A program made the translations under genes and the position numbers. This document shows positions 13,171-20,631 of a DNA stretch of 64,000 bases, one piece after another. Origin of the DNA: Neisseriaceae bacterium JH1-16 (GTDB lineage: Bacteria; Pseudomonadota; Gammaproteobacteria; Burkholderiales; Chromobacteriaceae); assembly GCA_025989215.1 (NCBI GenBank), contig JAPDNP010000004.1:248001-312000 (forward strand), read 5' to 3'. The notes under the pieces are model-generated. The model was not told the DNA's origin, ran no database searches, and saw only the letters and a program-made list of their open reading frames with translations. The first letter of the stretch is position 1. Every line of letters starts with the position of its first letter.

Positions 13171-13184
13171 TTCCCGAACACCCC

Positions 13185-13211
13185 TAAAAAAAGGAGGTCG
13201 CAGACCTCCTT
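13185..13211 (-). terminator. Hairpin plus T-tract just upstream of nuoA (attenuator-like)
   Basis: On the minus strand an 8-bp stem (AAGGAGGT/ACCTCCTT) with a 5-nt loop is followed by six T residues, only about 15 nt before the nuoA start. It has the form of an intrinsic terminator inside the nuo leader. The stem itself contains a perfect Shine-Dalgarno-like GGAGG. Confidence 0.6.
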
Positions 13212-13221
13212 GGCTCCAAGT

Positions 13222-13260
13222 AAAAAACGCCACCGGGAAGGCTCCCGGTGGCGTTTTTTT
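13222..13260 (-). terminator. Intrinsic terminator after tRNA-Leu (bidirectional form)
   Basis: A GC-rich stem (ACGCCACCGGGA/TCCCGGTGGCGT) is flanked by A and T runs on both sides, so it can act in either direction. On the minus strand it would end the tpiA-secG-tRNA transcript before nuoA. Confidence 0.85.
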
Positions 13261-13266
13261 GAATGA

Positions 13267-13352
13267 TGGTGCCGACAGTGAGACTCGAACTCACACAGCC
13301 TACGGCCACTACCCCCTCAAGATAGCGTGTCTACCAATTTCACCATGTCGGC
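13267..13352 (-). tRNA. tRNA-Leu (anticodon GAG)
   Basis: Read on the minus strand, an 86-nt cloverleaf has acceptor stem GCCGACA/TGTCGGC, D-arm with GGTAGACA, anticodon loop CTTGAGG (GAG, reading CTC and CTT), a long class II variable arm typical of leucine and serine tRNAs, T-loop GTTCGAGTC, discriminator A and an encoded CCA. It lies between secG and nuoA, a placement common in betaproteobacteria. Confidence 0.97.
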
Positions 13353-13369
13353 ACGTACATAAACAGATT

Positions 13370-13720
13370 TTACTCCGGTATTTTGCTACCGGTAGGTTTG
13401 TTATTCACAACACCGCTCGGGATTTGCGGGGCTGCTTGTTGTTCTACTTTACCTGCCATTACGCCCAGATCCGTTTTTCCGCCCCCAGACAGATAAACAA
13501 GACCCAACGACGTACTGAAGAATACGAGCGCCGCGATTGCGGTAGTACGACTCAAGAAATTGGCCGAACCGGTTGCGCCAAACAGGCTACCCGACGAACC
13601 GCCGGAACCAAAGGCTGCACCCGCATCAGCGCCCTTGCCGTGCTGCATCAACACAAGGACAATGATGGTGATCGCAGAGATCAGATTAACGATCCAAATT
13701 AACGTCTTGAGAATTTCCAT
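13370..13720 (-). CDS. secG: Preprotein translocase subunit SecG
   Basis: A 116-residue, two-helix accessory subunit of the SecYEG translocon. Conserved features are the N-terminal helix ([20 protein letters not shown]), the [20 protein letters not shown] loop and a second helix, followed by a low-complexity tail. The 5' end overlaps the 3' end of tpiA by 35 bp in another frame. Confidence 0.95.
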   Translation of the reverse strand: MEILKTLIWIVNLISAITIIVLVLMQHGKGADAGAAFGSGGSSGSLFGATGSANFLSRTTAIAALVFFSTSLGLVYLSGGGKTDLGVMAGKVEQQAAPQIPSGVVNNKPTGSKIPE

Positions 13721-14465
13721 ACTTTATCAACTTTTCGGCGGTTTCGCAAATCTTTCGGAACGCGCTGACATCGAGTGAGGCACCACCAACCAGCGCACCG
13801 TCTACGTTCGGCGTTGACAGAACTGCGTCTGCGTTCTCTGCCTTGACGCTACCGCCGTAGAGGACGCGAATACTAACAGCCCCTTTGGTGTTACGCAACA
13901 CCCACTGCTTAATATACGCATGCATCGCCGCAATCTGTTCAATAGTGGCGACCTTGCCGGTGCCGATCGCCCAGACTGGTTCATAGGCAATCACCAGATC
14001 GCCATCCGCTCGCCCGATCAATACCTCGAGCTGGGCCGCCACCACTGCTTCGTCCTGCCCGGCTTCGCGCTCGGCCAGGGTTTCGCCGACACATAATACC
14101 GGGCGCAGTCCGGCTGCATGGGCCGCATCGTACTTGGCGGCGAGCACGCGATTATCCTCGCCGAAATACTGCCGCCGCTCCGAATGGCCGAGCAAGACAA
14201 AATCGACGCTGTATTCGGCCAACATCGCCGCCGACACCTCACCGGTGTAGGCGCCGTCATCGGCAAACTGGCTGACATCCTGTGCCGAGGCGCTCAAGGC
14301 CTGCCCAGCCAATTGGGCGGCAACATCGGCCAGCGCTAGCGCAGGCACCGCCACACTAACCCCGCGCCGGTTACAGGCTGGCTCCTGTAGCAGTGCCGCA
14401 AGCAAGGCGTGGTTGGCCGCGCGGCGGCCGTTCATCTTCCAGTTACCGATGACCAGTTTGTCCAT
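13686..14465 (-). CDS. tpiA: Triosephosphate isomerase
   Basis: A 259-residue TIM-barrel enzyme interconverting dihydroxyacetone phosphate and glyceraldehyde 3-phosphate in glycolysis and gluconeogenesis. The catalytic residues are present: Lys10 (GNWKMNG), His94 (LLGHSERR) and Glu162 ([12 protein letters not shown]), with the phosphate loop [11 protein letters not shown]. The C-terminus extends several residues past the usual end and overlaps secG by 35 bp. Confidence 0.97.
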   Translation of the reverse strand: MDKLVIGNWKMNGRRAANHALLAALLQEPACNRRGVSVAVPALALADVAAQLAGQALSASAQDVSQFADDGAYTGEVSAAMLAEYSVDFVLLGHSERRQYFGEDNRVLAAKYDAAHAAGLRPVLCVGETLAEREAGQDEAVVAAQLEVLIGRADGDLVIAYEPVWAIGTGKVATIEQIAAMHAYIKQWVLRNTKGAVSIRVLYGGSVKAENADAVLSTPNVDGALVGGASLDVSAFRKICETAEKLIKYGNSQDVNLDR

Positions 14466-14554
14466 GAATGCGTCTATCTATAGGAAAAGTTGGCGGCATT
14501 GTATAGAAGGGAGCCGCGAGGCGTCCAACCGATGGCAGACCGCCGATCTACTAC

Positions 14555-14572
14555 TTGTAATATTTCTGAAAA
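14555..14572 (+). promoter_or_regulatory. Possible PHO box upstream of pstS
   Basis: TTGTAAT-ATTT-CTGAAAA has the two 7-mer, 4-nt linker layout of a PhoB site (CTGTCAT-N4-CTGTCAT) with 5/7 and 4/7 matches, 56 bp before the pstS start. The match is modest; placement before a phosphate-uptake operon is the main support. Confidence 0.3.
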
Positions 14573-14627
14573 GAACAGCGACTACGATGCGGCATCACAA
14601 CTCAGCCGCTAACTTCTTGGAGCTTGC

Positions 14628-15665
14628 ATGAAAACCACCGTTCGTTTGGCCGCATCGCTAGTTCTGTCGACCGCATTCGTCGGTTCGGCCTTTGCAGCCG
14701 ACATCACCGGCGCTGGCGCCACCTTCCCGTACCCGCTGTACGCCAAGTGGGCCGAGGCCTATAAGGGCAAGACCGGTAACAACATGAACTACCAGTCGAT
14801 CGGCTCGGGTGGTGGTATCAAGCAGATCCAATCGAAGACCGTCGACTTTGGCGCATCCGATATGCCGCTGAAGCCGGAAGACCTGGAAAAGTCCGGCCTG
14901 CTGCAATTCCCGACCGTGATGGGCGGCGTGGTGCCGGTCGTCAACGTGCCGGGCGTGACTCCGGGCCAGCTGAAGCTGACCGGCCCGCTGCTGGCCGACA
15001 TCTACCTGGGCAAGATTTCCAAGTGGAATGACCCGGCCCTGACCAAGCTGAACCCGTCGGTGAAGCTGCCGGACCAGAAGATCACCGTGGTCCGTCGTTC
15101 GGACGGCTCGGGCACCACCTTCCTGTTCACCAACTACCTGTCGAAAGTATCGCCGGAATGGAGCAGCAGCATCGGCTCGAACACCGCGGTTAACTGGAAG
15201 ACCGGTGTCGGCGGCAAGGGTAACGAAGGCGTTGCCAACTACGTGACCCGCATCAAGGGCTCGATCGGCTACGTCGAATACGCTTACGCCAAACAGAACA
15301 AGATTGCTCACGCTTCGCTGCAGAACGCCGCGGGCAACTTCGTACAGCCGGTCGACACCACTTTCAAAGCGGCTGCCGCCAATGCCGACTGGAAGAAGGC
15401 CCCGGGCTTCTACCTGATTCTGACCAACCAGCCGGGCAAAGATAGCTGGCCGATCACCGGCGCCACCTTTATCCTGATGCACAAGAAGCAGGATAAGCCG
15501 GCACAGGCCGAAGAAGCACTGAAGTTCTTCGACTGGGCGTACACCAATGGTGACGACCTGGCCCAGCACCTCGACTATGTGCCGATGCCTGTTGCAACCA
15601 AGTCGATGATTCGCGCCAGCTGGAAGCAAATCAGCGACGACAACGGGAAATCGCTGTGGAAATAA
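14628..15665 (+). CDS. pstS: Phosphate ABC transporter, periplasmic phosphate-binding protein
   Basis: A 345-residue phosphate-binding protein with a clear Sec signal peptide (cleavage after GSAFA). The mature start [18 protein letters not shown] is diagnostic of PstS, as are [20 protein letters not shown] and [12 protein letters not shown], which contribute phosphate ligands. It delivers phosphate to PstCA. A GGAG ribosome site lies 7 nt before the ATG. It is followed by a terminator-like hairpin, so it is probably made in excess over pstCAB. Confidence 0.97.
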   Translation: MKTTVRLAASLVLSTAFVGSAFAADITGAGATFPYPLYAKWAEAYKGKTGNNMNYQSIGSGGGIKQIQSKTVDFGASDMPLKPEDLEKSGLLQFPTVMGGVVPVVNVPGVTPGQLKLTGPLLADIYLGKISKWNDPALTKLNPSVKLPDQKITVVRRSDGSGTTFLFTNYLSKVSPEWSSSIGSNTAVNWKTGVGGKGNEGVANYVTRIKGSIGYVEYAYAKQNKIAHASLQNAAGNFVQPVDTTFKAAAANADWKKAPGFYLILTNQPGKDSWPITGATFILMHKKQDKPAQAEEALKFFDWAYTNGDDLAQHLDYVPMPVATKSMIRASWKQISDDNGKSLWK

Positions 15666-15689
15666 GCCCCTCGAGCAGATCGGGCGATA

Positions 15690-15718
15690 AGGCCGGGGAT
15701 ACCCTCCCCGGCTTTTTG
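15690..15718 (+). terminator. Intercistronic terminator between pstS and pstC
   Basis: An 8-bp perfect stem (GCCGGGGA/TCCCCGGC) with a 5-nt loop and T5 lies 25 bp after the pstS stop and 25 bp before pstC. Partial termination here would favour the binding protein over the permease. Confidence 0.75.
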
Positions 15719-15742
15719 TCTGCTAACCGCGTAGAGCCTGGA

Positions 15743-16705
15743 ATGAACAAGTCTCACAACGAGCAACACCTGAAACGTCAGTTGCTGCTCGATAAATCCT
15801 TCCGGGTGGTGACCCGCAGCTTCGCCTTTCTGGTGCTGGCGCTGCTGGTCGGCATCCTGCTGTCACTGCTCATCGGTGCGATGCCCAGCATCCACGCGTT
15901 CGGCTGGGGCTTCCTCACCAGCAGCGAATGGGACCCTGTCGGCAACAAGTTCGGCGCGCTGGTGCCGATCTACGGCACGCTGGTCACCTCGCTCGTCGCC
16001 CTGTTGATCGGCGTGCCAGCCAGTTTCGGCATTGCCTTGTTCCTGACTGAATTGTGCCCGATCTGGCTGAAACGCCCGCTCGGCATCGCGGTGGAACTGT
16101 TGGCCGGCATCCCGTCGATCATCTACGGCATGTGGGGCCTGTTTGTGTTCGCTCCGTACTTCGGCGAACACATCCAACCGTGGCTGATCGACAATTTCGG
16201 TGAGTTGCCACTGATTGGCTTCCTGTTCCAGGGGGCGCCGATGGGTATCGGCATGTTCACCGCCGGCCTGATTCTGGCAATCATGATCATCCCGTTCATC
16301 GCCTCAGTGATGCGCGACGTGTTCGAAGTCGTGCCGACGATGCTGAAGGAGTCGGCCTATGGCCTGGGTTCGACGACTTGGGAAGTGGTTCGCTACGTGG
16401 TACTGCCGTACACCAAGACCGGCGTCGTCGGCGGTGTGATGCTCGGCCTCGGCCGCGCTCTTGGCGAGACCATGGCGGTCACCTTCGTGATCGGCAACTC
16501 GAGCAATCTCGCCACCGGCCTGTTCGACCCGGGCAACTCGATCGCGTCGTCGCTCGCCAACGAGTTCGCCGAAGCGAACGGCGAGCTGTACCTGTCATCG
16601 CTGATCGAGCTGGGCCTGATCCTGTTCTTCATTACCTTTGTCGTTCTTGCCTGCTCCAAGCTGCTACTGCTGCGCCTGAAGAAGCAAGAAGGCAAACCGA
16701 CCTGA
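15743..16705 (+). CDS. pstC: Phosphate ABC transporter permease PstC
   Basis: A 320-residue inner-membrane permease that forms the phosphate channel with PstA. ATG 15743 ([13 protein letters not shown]) gives the normal length; the frame remains open upstream but would run through the terminator. Permease features include [27 protein letters not shown] in this frame and the EAA loop near [15 protein letters not shown], which docks on PstB. About six helices are visible. Confidence 0.95.
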   Translation: MNKSHNEQHLKRQLLLDKSFRVVTRSFAFLVLALLVGILLSLLIGAMPSIHAFGWGFLTSSEWDPVGNKFGALVPIYGTLVTSLVALLIGVPASFGIALFLTELCPIWLKRPLGIAVELLAGIPSIIYGMWGLFVFAPYFGEHIQPWLIDNFGELPLIGFLFQGAPMGIGMFTAGLILAIMIIPFIASVMRDVFEVVPTMLKESAYGLGSTTWEVVRYVVLPYTKTGVVGGVMLGLGRALGETMAVTFVIGNSSNLATGLFDPGNSIASSLANEFAEANGELYLSSLIELGLILFFITFVVLACSKLLLLRLKKQEGKPT

Positions 16706-16722
16706 CGCGAGACCGCTAGATA

Positions 16723-17571
16723 ATGAATCCCGCCATCTATCGACGCCGCCGCCTCGTCAACGCGTTCAATATGGCCGCGTCGATGTTCACCATGCTGTTC
16801 GGCCTGTTCTGGCTGGCCTGGATCCTGTGGACGCTGTTCGCCCATGGCTTCTCCGGCCTGCACCTCGACGTGTTCACCAAGAGCACCCCGCCGCCAGGCA
16901 GTGCTGGCGGCCTAGCCAACGCGATCTACGGCAGCCTGCTGATGACCCTGTTCGGCACCTTGCTCGGCACCCCGGTCGGCATTCTGGCCGGTATTTATCT
17001 GGCAGAGTTCGGCCAACGCGGCTGGCTGGCACCAGCAACCCGCTTCATCAACGACATTCTGCTGTCGGCGCCGTCGATCGTGATCGGTCTGTTCATCTAC
17101 GAGGTGTACGTGGTCTCGGTCGGCCACTTCTCCGGCTGGGCCGGCTCGTTCGCGCTGGCCTTGCTGGTGATCCCGGTGGTGGTACGCACCACTGAGAACA
17201 TGCTGCGCCTGGTGCCCAACAGCCTGCGTGAAGCCGCCGCGGCGCTGGGGGCGCCGCAGTGGAAGGTGATCATGCAGGTGACGCTACGCTCGGCGAAGGC
17301 CGGGGTGATCACCGGCATGCTGCTGGCGGTGGCACGCATCTCCGGCGAGACGGCCCCGCTGCTGTTCACTGCGCTGAACAACCAGTTCTGGAACAGCAAT
17401 ATGAACCAGCCGATGGCCAACCTGCCGATGGTGATCTTCCAGTTCGCGATGAGCCCGTACGAAGACTGGCACACGCTGGCCTGGGCCGGTGCCTTGTTGA
17501 TCACCCTGTCGGTACTGTCCCTGAACATTCTCGCTCGCTGGCTCGGCAGCCAGAAAACGGCATCGCATTAA
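16723..17571 (+). CDS. pstA: Phosphate ABC transporter permease PstA
   Basis: A 282-residue second permease subunit. It shows six hydrophobic segments, the [20 protein letters not shown] coupling loop for PstB, and [18 protein letters not shown] typical of PstA. It starts 17 bp after pstC and ends 6 bp before pstB, so it is in the same operon. Confidence 0.95.
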   Translation: MNPAIYRRRRLVNAFNMAASMFTMLFGLFWLAWILWTLFAHGFSGLHLDVFTKSTPPPGSAGGLANAIYGSLLMTLFGTLLGTPVGILAGIYLAEFGQRGWLAPATRFINDILLSAPSIVIGLFIYEVYVVSVGHFSGWAGSFALALLVIPVVVRTTENMLRLVPNSLREAAAALGAPQWKVIMQVTLRSAKAGVITGMLLAVARISGETAPLLFTALNNQFWNSNMNQPMANLPMVIFQFAMSPYEDWHTLAWAGALLITLSVLSLNILARWLGSQKTASH

Positions 17572-17577
17572 GGTTTG

Positions 17578-18348
17578 ATGGATATGACTACCAGCAATAA
17601 TAAGCTCCAGGTCAATGACCTGAACTTCTACTACGGCAGCTTCCACGCGCTCAAGAGCATCAACTTGCAGATCCCGGCCAAGAAGGTGACTGCCTTCATC
17701 GGCCCGTCGGGCTGCGGCAAGTCAACGCTGCTGCGCACCTTCAATCGCATGTTCGAACTGTACCCGGGGATGCGCGCCGAAGGGGAAATCCTGCTCGAGG
17801 GCAACAATATCCTCAGCAGCGGCGTTGACGTGAACCTGCTGCGTGCCAAGGTAGGCATGGTGTTCCAGAAGCCGACCCCGTTCCCGATGTCGATCTACGA
17901 CAACGTCACCTTCGGCGTAAAGCTGTACGAGAGCCTGTCGCGCTCCGAGATGGACGACCGGGTGGAGTGGGCACTGAAGAAGGCGGCGCTGTGGGAAGAG
18001 GTGAAGAACAAGCTCAAGCAATCGGGTAACTCGTTGTCCGGCGGCCAGCAGCAACGTCTGTGCATCGCCCGTGCGGTGGCCTCGAAGCCGGAAGTCCTGC
18101 TGCTCGACGAGCCGACCTCGGCGCTCGACCCGATCTCGACCGCGCACATCGAGGAGCTCATCAACGAGCTCAAAGAGGACTACACGATCGCCATCGTGAC
18201 GCACAATATGCAGCAAGCGGCGCGCGTTTCCGACTACACCGCCTATATGTACCTGGGCGAGCTGGTCGAGGTGGGCGAAACCGACCGTATCTTCACCGCG
18301 CCGAAGAAAAAGGCGACCGAAGATTACATCACCGGTAAATTCGGCTGA
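17578..18348 (+). CDS. pstB: Phosphate ABC transporter ATP-binding protein
   Basis: A 256-residue ATPase of the high-affinity phosphate importer. It has Walker [13 protein letters not shown], the signature [14 protein letters not shown] and Walker [13 protein letters not shown], plus PstB-specific EILLEGNNI. Starts are possible at TTG 17575, ATG 17578 and ATG 17584; AAGG precedes all of them. No phoU follows, unlike many pst operons; the next gene is pitA. Confidence 0.96.
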   Translation: MDMTTSNNKLQVNDLNFYYGSFHALKSINLQIPAKKVTAFIGPSGCGKSTLLRTFNRMFELYPGMRAEGEILLEGNNILSSGVDVNLLRAKVGMVFQKPTPFPMSIYDNVTFGVKLYESLSRSEMDDRVEWALKKAALWEEVKNKLKQSGNSLSGGQQQRLCIARAVASKPEVLLLDEPTSALDPISTAHIEELINELKEDYTIAIVTHNMQQAARVSDYTAYMYLGELVEVGETDRIFTAPKKKATEDYITGKFG

Positions 18349-18371
18349 AAAAGCCCCCATTTCTGCTTGAC

Positions 18372-18398
18372 AACCCCCGTATCACGCGGGGGTTTTTC
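18372..18398 (+). terminator. Intrinsic terminator of the pst operon
   Basis: An 8-bp stem AACCCCCG/CGGGGGTT with a 7-nt loop runs into a T-rich tract, 24 bp after pstB. Confidence 0.85.
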
Positions 18399-18575
18399 TT
18401 TATTTATTAGCCGCTTAGCACGTAACCCAAACGTAATAACTAGTGGACCGTCAAGAATTGCATCCGGGGGCTGTGCTATTCGCGCCAACACCGCAGCAAA
18501 GTTGACCTAAGCACTTGACGCCGCCGGGCTGCCCGCCAACAATCGCGCCTTCTTTCAAATATATGTGTAACAGTC

Positions 18576-20051
18576 ATGTTGGAGCTCTTTTCAGGGTTGG
18601 ACACGTATGTGGCCATAACCCTGATCCTGTCGTTGGGGTTTGTCCTCGCTTTCGAGTTCATTAACGGCTTCCACGACACCGCCAACGCGGTCGCGACGGT
18701 GATCTACACCCAGTCGATGAAACCGCAACTGGCCGTGGTGGCCTCAGGTATCTTCAACTTCACCGGCGTGCTCGCAGGCGGCCTGGCTGTTGCCTATGCC
18801 ATTGTGCACCTGCTGCCGGTCGATCTGCTGCTGTCCGTCAATACCGGCAAGGGCTTGGCGATGGTATTCGCCCTGCTCGCAGCGGCGATCATCTGGAACC
18901 TCGGCACTTGGTACTTCGGCCTGCCGGCGTCGAGCAGCCACACCCTGATCGGCGCCATTATCGGCGTCGGTATCACCAATGCGCTGATCAACCACGCTTC
19001 GGTCGCCAACGGCATCAACTGGGCAAAGGCCATCGAGGTCGGCATGTCGCTGCTGGTCTCGCCGCTGGTCGGCTTCATGGTTGCCGGCATCCTGCTGGCA
19101 TTGCTGCGCCGTCTCATGCCTCTGTCAAACATCCACAAGTCGCCGTTCCAGCGTCAGCAGATCGAAGGTCGCAAGCATCCGCCGTTCTGGACCCGCTTCA
19201 TGCTGATTCTCTCGGCAATGGGCGTGAGCTTCGCGCACGGCTCGAACGACGGTCAGAAGGGCGTCGGCCTGATCATGCTGGTGCTGATCGGCATCGTACC
19301 GGCCAAGTTCGTAGTGAATCTGGACAGCACGCCGTATCAGATCGAGCGCACCCGCGATGCGGCGGTGCACCTGCAGAGCTTTTACAACCGCAACCATGTG
19401 CTGATCGCGAAGACCTTCCCGATCACAGCGGAAGATGCAGCGAAGAGCGCCAGCGATCCCAATCACTGCAGCATCGCCGACACCGACAAGCGCGTCGGCA
19501 CCCTGCTCGGCCTGCTCGGCGATGCTCCGAGCTATCAGCACCTGAGCTCGGCCCAGCGCTGGGAAGTGCGCGCCAACCTGCTGTGCCTGGACGAGTCGGC
19601 CAAGCAGGCAGCCAAGCTGCCGGGCCTGAACGAGAGCGACAAGCAGCACATCGCAGAGCTGCGCAAAGACCTGTCGACGACGACCGAGTATGCACCGCTG
19701 TGGGTGATCCTGGCGGTGGCGGCCGCACTGGGCATTGGCACGATGATCGGCTGGAAGCGCGTGGTACTGACTGTCGGCGAGAAGATCGGCAAGAAGGACA
19801 TGACCTATGCGCAGGGTGTTTGCGCACAGCTGACCGCGGCGGTATCGATCGGCCTAGCCAACCTATTCGGCATGCCGGTGTCGACGACGCATGTGTTGTC
19901 GAGCGGTGTGGCCGGCACCATGGTGGCGGAGCGCGCCGGCCTGCAGTGGTCGACCATCCGCAACATCCTGCTCGCCTGGCTGTTCACCTTGCCGGCCTCG
20001 ATGGGCTTGGCCGCCGGCCTGTACTACGTGGCAACGCTAGTGATCAAGTAA
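18576..20051 (+). CDS. pitA: Low-affinity inorganic phosphate transporter, Pit family
   Basis: A 491-residue polytopic carrier taking up metal-phosphate complexes with protons. Both PiT repeats are present: NGFHDTANAVATVIYT near residue 30 and AHGSNDGQKGVGLIMLVLIG near residue 220, plus MPVSTTHVLSSGVAGTM near the C-terminus. The hydrophilic central loop and overall length match enterobacterial PitA. It lies 227 bp after pstB on the same strand behind a terminator, so it probably has its own promoter. Confidence 0.95.
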   Translation: MLELFSGLDTYVAITLILSLGFVLAFEFINGFHDTANAVATVIYTQSMKPQLAVVASGIFNFTGVLAGGLAVAYAIVHLLPVDLLLSVNTGKGLAMVFALLAAAIIWNLGTWYFGLPASSSHTLIGAIIGVGITNALINHASVANGINWAKAIEVGMSLLVSPLVGFMVAGILLALLRRLMPLSNIHKSPFQRQQIEGRKHPPFWTRFMLILSAMGVSFAHGSNDGQKGVGLIMLVLIGIVPAKFVVNLDSTPYQIERTRDAAVHLQSFYNRNHVLIAKTFPITAEDAAKSASDPNHCSIADTDKRVGTLLGLLGDAPSYQHLSSAQRWEVRANLLCLDESAKQAAKLPGLNESDKQHIAELRKDLSTTTEYAPLWVILAVAAALGIGTMIGWKRVVLTVGEKIGKKDMTYAQGVCAQLTAAVSIGLANLFGMPVSTTHVLSSGVAGTMVAERAGLQWSTIRNILLAWLFTLPASMGLAAGLYYVATLVIK

Positions 20052-20073
20052 TAACGTCGCTACACGGCCAGTC

Positions 20074-20104
20074 AAAAGCCACCGCTTGCGGTGGCTTTTT
20101 GTTT
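20074..20104 (+). terminator. Intrinsic terminator after pitA
   Basis: A 12-bp stem (AAAAGCCACCGC/GCGGTGGCTTTT) has a TT loop and a long T-tract, 22 bp after the pitA stop. Confidence 0.9.
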
Positions 20105-20292
20105 GCCCGGGCCCAATCAGTCTCCAGGCGGCGAATCACGATGTCGGTACAACGTCCTCGGCAGAGTCTGGTTCAGGCGGCCAGTGGCGTATTTCGAGCG
20201 CCATCTCAACGCAGATATCCCCGATAGCGAGATTGCGGACCGCCCCTGAAAGAGCGAACGACAGCCCCTCCTCCAAAGCCAGCAACCGCCCA

Positions 20293-20308
20293 CTTGACCC
20301 AGGTCAAG
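20293..20308 (+). promoter_or_regulatory. FNR/CRP-family palindrome upstream of the first sRNA
   Basis: CTTGAC-CCAG-GTCAAG is a perfect inverted repeat matching the FNR layout (TTGAT-N4-ATCAA) apart from the T/A at the inner edge of each half. Its centre (20300.5) is about 61 bp before the predicted start of sRNA 1, the usual class I activator distance. Confidence 0.5.
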
Positions 20309-20325
20309 CGAGCAGCCAATAGCCA

Positions 20326-20354
20326 TTGATAGTAATTTTATAAAAAACTAATAT
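20326..20354 (+). promoter_or_regulatory. Sigma-70 promoter of sRNA 1
   Basis: TTGATA (20326-20331), 17 bp spacer, TAATAT (20349-20354). The predicted start is near 20361, right where similarity to sRNA 2 begins. Confidence 0.7.
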
Positions 20355-20360
20355 AAACAC

Positions 20361-20435
20361 GCTTCATCATGGTTTCTCCTTTGTTGTTTGCAGCAATCCC
20401 TTTCGCCCCGACTCCCCCAGCCGGGGCCTTTTTTT
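20361..20435 (+). ncRNA. Small RNA 1 of a tandem sibling pair (anti-Shine-Dalgarno type)
   Basis: A predicted transcript of about 75 nt. It opens with TTCATCATGGTTTCTCCTTT, complementary to a ribosome-binding site plus start codon (AAAGGAGAAACC-ATG). A weak hairpin (TTGTTG/CAGCAA) follows, then a terminator with stem GCCCCG/CGGGGC and T7. A well-placed promoter precedes it. The tandem arrangement, shared segment and anti-SD stretch recall the neisserial sibling sRNAs that repress metabolic mRNAs; that homology is inferred, not tested. Boundaries are approximate. Confidence 0.7.
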
Positions 20436-20497
20436 GGGCGACGATTCGGCGGCTGTCGACACTTGTCTTCTCATTGAAATTCTTAACAAATTTATTC

Positions 20498-20526
20498 TTG
20501 AAGAGAAGATAAAAGACTTCTACCAT
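20498..20526 (+). promoter_or_regulatory. Sigma-70 promoter of sRNA 2
   Basis: TTGAAG (20498-20503), 17 bp spacer, TACCAT (20521-20526); the predicted start is near 20533. It lies downstream of the sRNA 1 terminator, so the second RNA is independently transcribed. Confidence 0.6.
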
Positions 20527-20532
20527 GAGACC

Positions 20533-20617
20533 TCATTCATCATGGTTTCTCCTTTTTGTTGCTTACCACAACAAAGCCGCCCCGCCTGTTTCGTACCAGG
20601 TCGGGGCGTTTTTTTTT
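20533..20617 (+). ncRNA. Small RNA 2 of a tandem sibling pair (anti-Shine-Dalgarno type)
   Basis: A predicted transcript of about 85 nt sharing TTCATCATGGTTTCTCCTTT with sRNA 1. A perfect 7-bp hairpin (TTTGTTG/CAACAAA) and a strong terminator (CGCCCCG/CGGGGCG, T9) follow. The end lies 15 bp before the convergent recG stop. The two RNAs differ in the hairpins but keep the anti-SD segment, as expected for partly redundant siblings. Confidence 0.7.
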
Positions 20618-20631
20618 GCCTGTGCGATGGC

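Noticed and set aside
20358-20378. Minus-strand micro-frames (MMKRVYISFL and, near 20536-20553, MMNEVSW) behind perfect AAGGAG sites
   Set aside because: They are the complement of the anti-Shine-Dalgarno segment of the two predicted sRNAs. Plus-strand promoters and T-tract terminators fit RNA genes better than leader peptides.
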